Assembly (NCBI GenBank): GCA_036346225.1
Contig: JARFIW010000968.1
Span: 1,240,001 to 1,304,000 of the forward strand
Direction: 5' to 3'
Origin: Platerodrilus igneus
Taxonomy: Eukaryota; Arthropoda; Insecta; Coleoptera; Lycidae
DNA length: 64,000 nt
Shown here: piece by piece, positions 56,870 through 64,000 of the stretch
How positions within the stretch are numbered: position 1 is the first letter of the stretch
Layout: each line of letters starts with the position of its first letter
Program-made: the position numbers and the translations under genes
Notes under the pieces: generated by a model
Told to the model about the DNA's origin: nothing
What the model saw: the letters and a program-made list of their open reading frames with translations, nothing else
Database searches by the model: none

Positions 56870-57190
56870 ATAGTGCGACGGGAAAAGCGACAAATATTTA
56901 ATTAGATTTGGAACGATATTGGGAAAGGTAGTAGGACATTCGAGTGGTTATACAAAGGGACGAAGTTGGATTTGGATAGCGGTTTAAAGGCAGAAGGACA
57001 TAGAGTGGTTATACAAGCGACGGCGAAGCAACGAATATTTAAATAGATTTGGGATTGATTTGGATAGAGATTTGAAGGCAGTAGGACATAGAGTGGTTAT
57101 ATAAAGGAACGAAGATCGATTTGGATAGAGATTTATAGGTAGCAGGACATCGAATTTATAGCAGGGCATTGAGTGATTTGGAACAGGACG
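56870..57190. repeat. Degenerate ~95-120-bp tandem repeats
   Basis: GTAGGACAT.GAGTGGTTATA and GATTTGGATAG.G.TTTA recur at about 56930, 56990-57015, 57080-57100 and 57120-57150 with variable spacing. No coding frame. Confidence 0.6.
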
Positions 57191-57923
57191 GCGGTTAGAT
57201 TTGGATTGAAGACGAAAAGGCGGACGGATTAATTGGAGCACGAAGAGTGGAATTAGGAGAGCAGCAATTGCAGGGGAAGATTCAACGAAAAAAAAGGAAC
57301 ACGGAAGGATTAGCGCAGGGGAAGTAATTACAACGGTTTGTCAAAATTCTAAAATTCGGGTTATTCATTTCAGATTTGGGGTCATCAAAATTGTACTAAG
57401 ACACCTGGAGGCGGTACGAAAGTTTCAATAGTGATTGTGAGTCCATGTAAAGACGCATACGGCGACTAAGATCGTGAGCCAGCAGCATTAAAAAAGGGCA
57501 TCAGCGAAGTATAATCCAGGTGAGTACCGTGCAATATCATAAAACGTCAAAAGTCATAAATTGTGTACATTAATTAATTTGGCACAAAGCTACGTTGATC
57601 AGTAAAATTTGGCATATACAGTAGTAAATTCATATAAAAGTAATAAAACAAAAGAGTGTGCAATTTGGTTGGGCAGTGCACATCTACTTACGACTGAACC
57701 CACGGTAAGTAGGTGGACACCCTGAGATAAAAGAGTTCATATAGTCGAGGCATAATAATAGTAAACATTTTAATTAGATAACCAACCAAACTTTGCTAAC
57801 GCACATGATATAAAAGTCATTCATTTAATACTAAAAATAGGGGCGACGACAAAAGTAGTGTATAAATAATTTTATATTTAAATAAATAAAAATATATAAA
57901 AGAAGGGGGGGGGCTAGCCAGTA

Positions 57924-57924
<1 letters not shown>

Positions 57925-57963
<39 letters not shown>

Positions 57964-60093
57964 CTCATATTTAGACCAGGGTAGAAAATTAAATAATCAC
58001 ATCAAATAATTTTAATCACCGTGTAGAAGCTTTGGGAAAGGTACGCTTTATTAAAAAAACCGTGGAGCATAAAATTTCATTCGTTTTATTAAAAATAAGA
58101 GATTTAAATCATGTACAAGACGTTTTATATCAAAAGGAAGCAGTATTAAAAAAGCTCTACGTGTAATTTAATTATTCCTAGTAAAGAAACAAATAGAAAT
58201 TACGTGCAAAATTTATATTAATTAACTCAATTTTAAGTAACCGGTATTAAAGAAAGTGTACACATAATAATTAATATTTAATTTGTATTCGCTAAAAATG
58301 AAAGGGTAGAAGTCAATTTTAGTTGGAGTTAATTAAACCATTATTAATAATAAGCATAAAAGCCTGTGAAAATCCAAGATTAAAATACCATGAAATAAAA
58401 CTCTTCGAATTAATAGTACGATTGAGCACCTGCGTAGTTTAAAAGTCACGTACGGCAAAAATTTTGCAGATAACAAATGGTTTCAGAGAATGTTGGAGAA
58501 ACCGTCGCTTATATTAACGGGAAGATTGGATACGGGGTTATTTAACCCAGATAACAGTCCATGTGGACTGAAATAATCGATAGTAAGGAATATCAATTTG
58601 CACCACTAAGAACAGGTTAGATAGAGACAGATAATATGCGCGAGACCGAGACACATATAGTAAAAGGCGTGAGTGGAGCAACGTCACGGGGTTGCGATTG
58701 GTTGAAAATAAAAGGCAAAAATTGAGAGGTAAAAATAACATTTCTGTATAAAATTCAATTAGTTATTTCCGGACGTTGCGAGCCGTGTCGAAATTTCTGA
58801 GATTTCACTGGTGCGAGTGCAAATTTCGTAAAAATCGCATGCCGGGCTGCGGAATGGGAACCTAGCATGCGAAATTCTTTAGAATTGTCCGTTTTGGGGA
58901 CTAGACCGACAGACAGGCTAACCTCTATATATACCCAGGTGAATATGAACAAGCTCTCTTACATCTGCGACTTGATTCAATGCGTTAAACAGTGCTTTTT
59001 AGTTTTCCGAGTTTGATAGAATAATTTAAAGTTTGCTCGTATATTTTGGTGATTTAAAACAGTTTGTTCTTTACGTGCTACAATGAATCTACTTTAGTGC
59101 ACTTAGAAAAGAAGATACAAGGTAATAAAGTTTAGTATCACTGTACCAATTAGTAAAATTTACAACGACAAATGAATACACAAAAGTAGGCAGTTTTGGC
59201 GTATATTGGTGAAAGAAATATGAATTTCTTTGCTATTTTTCGGGGGTGTTAATAATTAAATGGTTCATAAACGTGTCTGGATCCACAAAACAAGGGTCAA
59301 ATATACACAGATGAGTTCCGGAAAAGCCCTGAAACAACTTTAGATGAATGGCGGTGGAGAAAATTTTAAAAGCGTTGAGAATCAGAAGCCGTAAATATAA
59401 CCCAGTTGGATTGGTGTGATTAACAAAAGGGACGATGTACATTGAAACTACGAGTGCAGTAACCTTCAGGTAAATTATACTATTTTGTTTGAACTTTGAT
59501 GTTTTCGTGTGTGTTGAATAACTTTATAATTTATTTACTTAAAATGGACAGTAATGAAGTTGTACTAACAACAAATTTTTAATCTTAAGGTGAAATTTTC
59601 TTGTTTAAGTCGAAAGGAGTATTTAGTATTTATGTTCTTGATGAAAATTTGGGTATGTCTTTGAGCTCAATTAGACGAACCTGGTTAATTAACGTAAAGG
59701 GGTGGTAGATGCTCCCTTTGTACTCAGACTCAGGTCTGCATATATTGTTATATTAATTAGTAGGCATCTACAAGGACTTTAATTCTGGATGCACATTAAA
59801 ATGATAATAAATTTAATCTTGAAAATTTTTGATACTGAAATTTATGCTGAATTTTAATTTTGAAATTTTAATGTATTGTGAATATTGATGTAAATAGAGT
59901 TAACGTTGATGTTTGTGGTAGGAATGTATTTGTTTGTTTTTATGAATGAGGATGAAAGTTTTATCTAGGGGAGCAGCCGAGGCGATGAACAGAAGAAAGT
60001 CAACGGACCAGTTAAGTTAATAGCTTTTTGTAGGATTCACAGCATTCTTGAGACCCAATTCGAGAGGCTCGATTCTAATACAGGGAAACACAG

Positions 60094-60094
<1 letters not shown>
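57925..60094 (+). repeat. ~2.2 kb unit, copy 1 of a direct duplication
   Basis: Starts in an (AT)n tract (57925-57961) and runs to GGGAAACACAGCAATAT near 60094. It aligns throughout with 60095-62379. It has no long shared frame, a promoter-like core at 58685-58960 and a CAGTCCATGTGGACTG palindrome near 58555. The unit is unidentified: it could be an LTR-like or Penelope-type tandem element. Confidence 0.8.
58685..58960 (+). promoter_or_regulatory. Promoter-like core in the 2.2 kb unit
   Basis: GCGATTGGTTG (inverted CCAAT box, 58693) lies some 230 bp upstream of CTCTATATATACCC (TATA box, 58923-58936). CAAGCTCTCTTACATCTGCG follows at the distance of a start site. The same arrangement is kept in copy 2 (TATA at 61194-61205). 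Inference: the unit may drive its own RNA polymerase II transcript. Confidence 0.4.
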
Positions 60095-60131
<37 letters not shown>

Positions 60132-62378
60132 CTCATATTTAGACCGGGGTAGAAAATTAAATAATCACATCAAATAATTTTAATCACCGTGTATAAGGAA
60201 TTTTATTAGATAATACGCTTTATTAAAAAAAAACCGTAGAGAATAAAAATTCATTCGTTTTCATTAAAAATAAGAGATTTAAATTATTTACAAGACGCTT
60301 TATATAAAAAGAAGCAGTATTAAAATGCTCCACGTGTAATATAATTATTCCTAGTAAAGAAACAAATAGAAATTACGTGCAAAATGTATATTAATTAACT
60401 CAATTTTAAGTAACCGGTATTAAACAAAATGTACAGATAATAATTAATATTTGATTAGGAGTCACTAAAAATTAAAGGGTATTATTTTTAATTGAAGTTA
60501 ATTGAACCATTAGTAACATATAATATCTATAAAACTTGTAAAACCCAATAAAATGCAAATCGTAGAAGGGTATATAAAATGTTACGTTTGAACACACCTG
60601 CGTATTTTTAAAAGGCAATTTCAGTTTAATTTGTTTAGATAAACATGTCGATTCTACGGATATTGGAAACGGTCGGATGCTTTAGCACGAAATACAGAAC
60701 ACCTGCGTATTTTTAAAAAAGCTTATTCTGCGTAACTGTTGCTGATAATTAATGGTTACAAAGAATCTTGGAGAAACCGTGGCTTAATATTCACGGGAAG
60801 GCGAGATACGGGGTTATTTAACCCAGATAGTCCACATGGACTGAAATAATCGATAATAAAGAATATCAATTTGCACTAATAAGAACAGGGTAGATAGAGA
60901 CAGATAATATGCGCAAGACCGAGGCACATATAGTAAAAGGCGTGAGTAGAGCAACGTCATAGGGTTGCGATTGGTTGAAAGTAAAGGCAAAATTCGAGAG
61001 GTAAAATAACATTTCTGTATAAAATTCAATTAGTTATTTCCAGACGTTGCGTGCCGTGTTGAAATTTCTGAGATTTAACTAGGGCGAGTGCAAAATTCGT
61101 AAAAATCGCATGCCGGGCTGCGGAATGGGAACATAGCAGGCGAAATTCTTTAGAATTGTCCGTTTTGGAGACTCGACCGACAGACAGGCTAACCTCTATA
61201 TATACCAGGGAATATGAACAAGCTCTCTTAGATCTTCGACTTGATTCAATGCGTTAAACAGTGCTTTTAGTTTTCCGGTTTTGATTAAATAATTTAAACA
61301 GTTTGCTCGTATATTTTGGTGATTTAAAAAACAGTTTGTTCTTTACGTGCTACAATGAATGTACTTTAGTGCACTTAGAAAAGAAGATACAAGGTAATAA
61401 AGTTAGTATCACTGTACTAATTAGTCAAAATTTGCACCGACGAATGAATACACAAAAGTAGGCAGTTTTGGCGTATATTGGTGAAAGAAGCATGAATTTC
61501 TTTGCTATTTTTCGGGGGTGTTAATGATTAAATAGTTCATAAACATGACTGGATCCACAAAACAAGGTTCAGATATACACAGATGAGTTCCGGAAAAGCC
61601 CTGAAACAACTTTAGATGAATGGTGATGGAGAAAATTTTAAAAGCGTTGAGAATCAGAAACCGTAAATATAACCCAGTTGGAATGGTGTGATTAACAAAA
61701 GGGACGATGTACATTGAAGCTACGAGTGCAGTAACCTTCAGGTAAATTATACTATTTGTTTGAACTTTGATATTTTGGTGTGTGTTGAATAACTTTATAA
61801 TTGATTTACTCAAAATGGACAGTAGTGAAATTGTACTAACAATAAAATTTTAATTTTAAAGTGAAATTTGCTTGTTTAAGTAGAAAGGGGTATTTAGTAT
61901 TGATGTTCTGGATTATGATGAAATTTGGGTATGTCTTTGAGCTCAATTAGACGAACCTGGTTAATTAACGTAAAGGGGTGGTAGATGCTCCCTTTGTACT
62001 CAGACTCAGGTGTGCATATATTGTTATATTAATTAGGAGGCATCCTACAAGGACTTTAATTTTGGATGCACATTAAAATGATAACAAATTTAAATCTTGA
62101 AATTTTCTGATACTGAAATTTATGCTGAATTTTTAATTTTGAAATTTTAATGTATTGTGAATATTGATGTAAATAGAGTTAACGTTGATGTTTGTGGTAG
62201 GAATGTGTTTGTTTTTTTTATGTATGAGGATGAAACTTATCTAGAGGAGCAGCCGAGGCGATTAACAGAAGAAAGTCAATGGACCAACACAGTTAAGGTA
62301 ATGAATAGCTTTTTGGTGGTTTCACAGCATTCTTGACGCCCAATTCGTGAGGCACGATTCTAATACAGGGAAACACAG

Positions 62379-62379
<1 letters not shown>
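60095..62379 (+). repeat. ~2.3 kb unit, copy 2 of a direct duplication
   Basis: Direct copy of 57925-60094, over 90 per cent identical by eye in the segments I compared (for example 59240-59360 against 61510-61630). It has an extra ~120 bp near 60590-60715 in which an ACACCTGCGTATTTTTAAAA segment occurs twice. Ends with the same GGGAAACACAGCAATAT flank. Confidence 0.8.
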
Positions 62380-62423
<44 letters not shown>

Positions 62424-62506
62424 TATTAAGCATTTATTTGCATTCCAAATGTGGATTATTCTTCTCTATTAATAATTATATATATATATATATATATTGC
62501 TGTGTT
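62371..62506. repeat. AT-rich palindrome with CACAGCAATAT ends
   Basis: AACACAGCAATATATATA at the left is inverted at the right as TATATATATTGCTGTGTT, around a 60-bp unique centre. It resembles a tiny MITE or a hairpin-forming microsatellite. Confidence 0.75.
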
Positions 62507-63940
62507 AATGCCCTTATATCACACAAGCACTTGTGAAAATGTTAATTTATAATTTTCTTTGCCTCTACTAGCTGATTCAATTAAATAAAGCACTTCTACA
62601 ATACACAGCAGTATAATGATTGAATATTTACAACCCTCTTAAATATTTTTCAAAAATCAAGCCAGCAAAACGAGCTTTTTATCACCTTTAAAGTCCTATT
62701 GAAACGTTTCAAGATGTCTATAATTTTTCATAAAATTTACGCAAGAAACTCCAATTTGTCGGCTTTTACACTAAATTATTATTTAGATAAAACAGTTTAA
62801 ATATAAATTATATTCAAAATATTTGAGACAAAACAGTTTTAAAATAAATAATATCAAAAATATCTAACCTGAAGTGGTTTTGTAGGTGCACCTAAGAATT
62901 GAAGTCGATATCCAAATCGTTATTGATGCGTTTATTCCAATGAAAGGTTTTTCATTTTCGCAATAGAATATTTACCATCAATTTGCTTGAACATGCAGCA
63001 TTCTCCAAAATTGTATTTCAGATCGTAATGGCTCGTTATTTAAAGTTTTAACAGGAATCGTAACGTTATTTTGATTGTAATTTAAGATTGTAATGGCAGT
63101 TAAGACGACAATTAAGATGGCGATCAAGATGGTAATTCGGATGTAATTAAGAAATTATTAGGATGTCATTTTGGATGTTGTTTGAATGTCATTTGGAGGT
63201 TGTTTGGAGCCCTGTTTTATTTATTATTAGAAATGGTATAATTTCACTAAATCTTATTTACTTACGTCTTCAGAAATACGGCTCGTTTGTACAATTACAC
63301 ACTTTAGAATTTCACTTTTAATTTAATTTACTATTGACATAAATATTTAGCACTTTCAAGTATAGTAACTGCCCAGTTTCAAAGTATACTAACTCGATAT
63401 TCAATTGTCAAGACATTTATAGGATCGGCCCCCTTTTGTTTGTGATTCGTTGATTTCACGTGCTAGGCGAGACCAAGCGTATTATCACTGGTTATTTTGG
63501 AAAGTTTGCCAATTGTATGTATTTCAATTGCATGAATCGATGCTCTTGGTCACGTAATTTAAATGTTATACCTCACATCTAATTCAGAAATCCCAGGAAT
63601 TTTGTTCATAAAAGCACGTACTAATGTTGTTGGCCTTATTCTAATCGGAATCGATTAAATTTGGTGTTTGTTTATTTCCTAATAAATTGGATTTTGAACA
63701 AATGTGATTCTTTTAGATCACGTACGCTTTTAAATAATGCATAATTTGCTAGTAGCTACTTTTGATATGTGTTTTAATCGTTTGTACTGCTATATACAGT
63801 GTGCTCTTAACTAATAATATTTATAATAACCCATTTACTCTTCTAATATTTATAATTATATGTTTTTATTACTTGGGCGTATCTCTTGTTTATTCTACGA
63901 CTCCTATGACTTAACCTACCCCTAAATTAACCCTAAAAAT
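62507..63940. other. No recognised feature
   Basis: AT-rich sequence. Short GATTGTAAT/GATGGTAAT-like repeats (63060-63200) suggest old trinucleotide slippage. No gene. Confidence 0.4.
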
Positions 63941-63993
63941 TACAGCAATATATATATGTATATATATATATATATATGTATTGCTATGATAAT
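63941..63993. repeat. Second AT palindrome with ACAGCAATAT ends
   Basis: TACAGCAATATATATATGTA opens and ATATATGTATTGCTATGAT closes a 50-bp near-palindrome, the same flanking motif as at 48387, 60090 and 62374. Confidence 0.75.
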
Positions 63994-64000
63994 AGGGTTA

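Overview
The window reads as intron and intergenic DNA of a large, AT-rich insect genome packed with decayed transposable elements. The element types (RTE-type and RNase H-type LINEs, a tRNA-derived SINE, mariner, piggyBac, hAT and Ty3/gypsy) together with a biogenic-amine-like receptor gene suggest an insect. No species is claimed. The only gene with clearly supported host exons is a seven-transmembrane (class A) receptor on the minus strand. Its main exon is at 21008-22041 and its C-terminal exon at 13825-14025, separated by a ~7 kb intron that has collected transposons.

Layout. 1-616: eroded C2H2 zinc-finger array (minus). 1.1-2.9 kb: RNase H-bearing non-LTR element with an A-rich tail. 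2982-4092: a 1.1 kb noncoding repeat whose inverted partner lies at 51162-52268. 4.2-5.0 kb: SINE and gypsy RNase H remnant. 5578-13498: RTE-type LINE (L1) with a second 5'-truncated copy head to tail, a 1.8 kb TG...CA element (A) and a SINE trimer. 13.8-22.0 kb: receptor gene; its intron carries element C and a compact gypsy element with both LTRs. 23423-29361: a complete RTE-type LINE (L2) with a 9-bp target duplication, split by element B. 32 kb: 3' end of another LINE. 34001-35311: hAT-type foldback element with GGGTCA arrays. 35.3-36.7 kb: LINE piece (L4) with a SINE. 36742-36788: a well-formed type I hammerhead ribozyme. 36881-38319: internally deleted LTR element. 38.8-40.3 kb: deleted RTE copy (L3). 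42.4-43.4 kb: piggyBac remnant. 48.3-53.98 kb: gypsy-like element (G1) whose 5' LTR was hit by both the 1.1 kb repeat and a mariner. 54.1 kb: SINE. 57.9-62.4 kb: two direct ~2.2 kb copies of an unknown unit with a promoter-like core, bounded by (AT)n tracts that share an ACAGCAATAT flank.

Most informative points: (1) the hammerhead ribozyme; (2) elements A, B and C, a family of 1.7-1.8 kb insertions with TG...CA ends and 4-bp target duplications, two of them inside copies of the same LINE; (3) the LINE 3' end built of three homologous units in fixed order; (4) the SINE sitting at the homologous nucleotide of that unit in two LINE copies, and sharing a 3' tail module with the 1.1 kb repeat; (5) the hAT foldback with nuclear-receptor-like half-site arrays.

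All alignments and counts were made by eye. Boundaries are good to a few bases where a target duplication is given and to tens of bases elsewhere.
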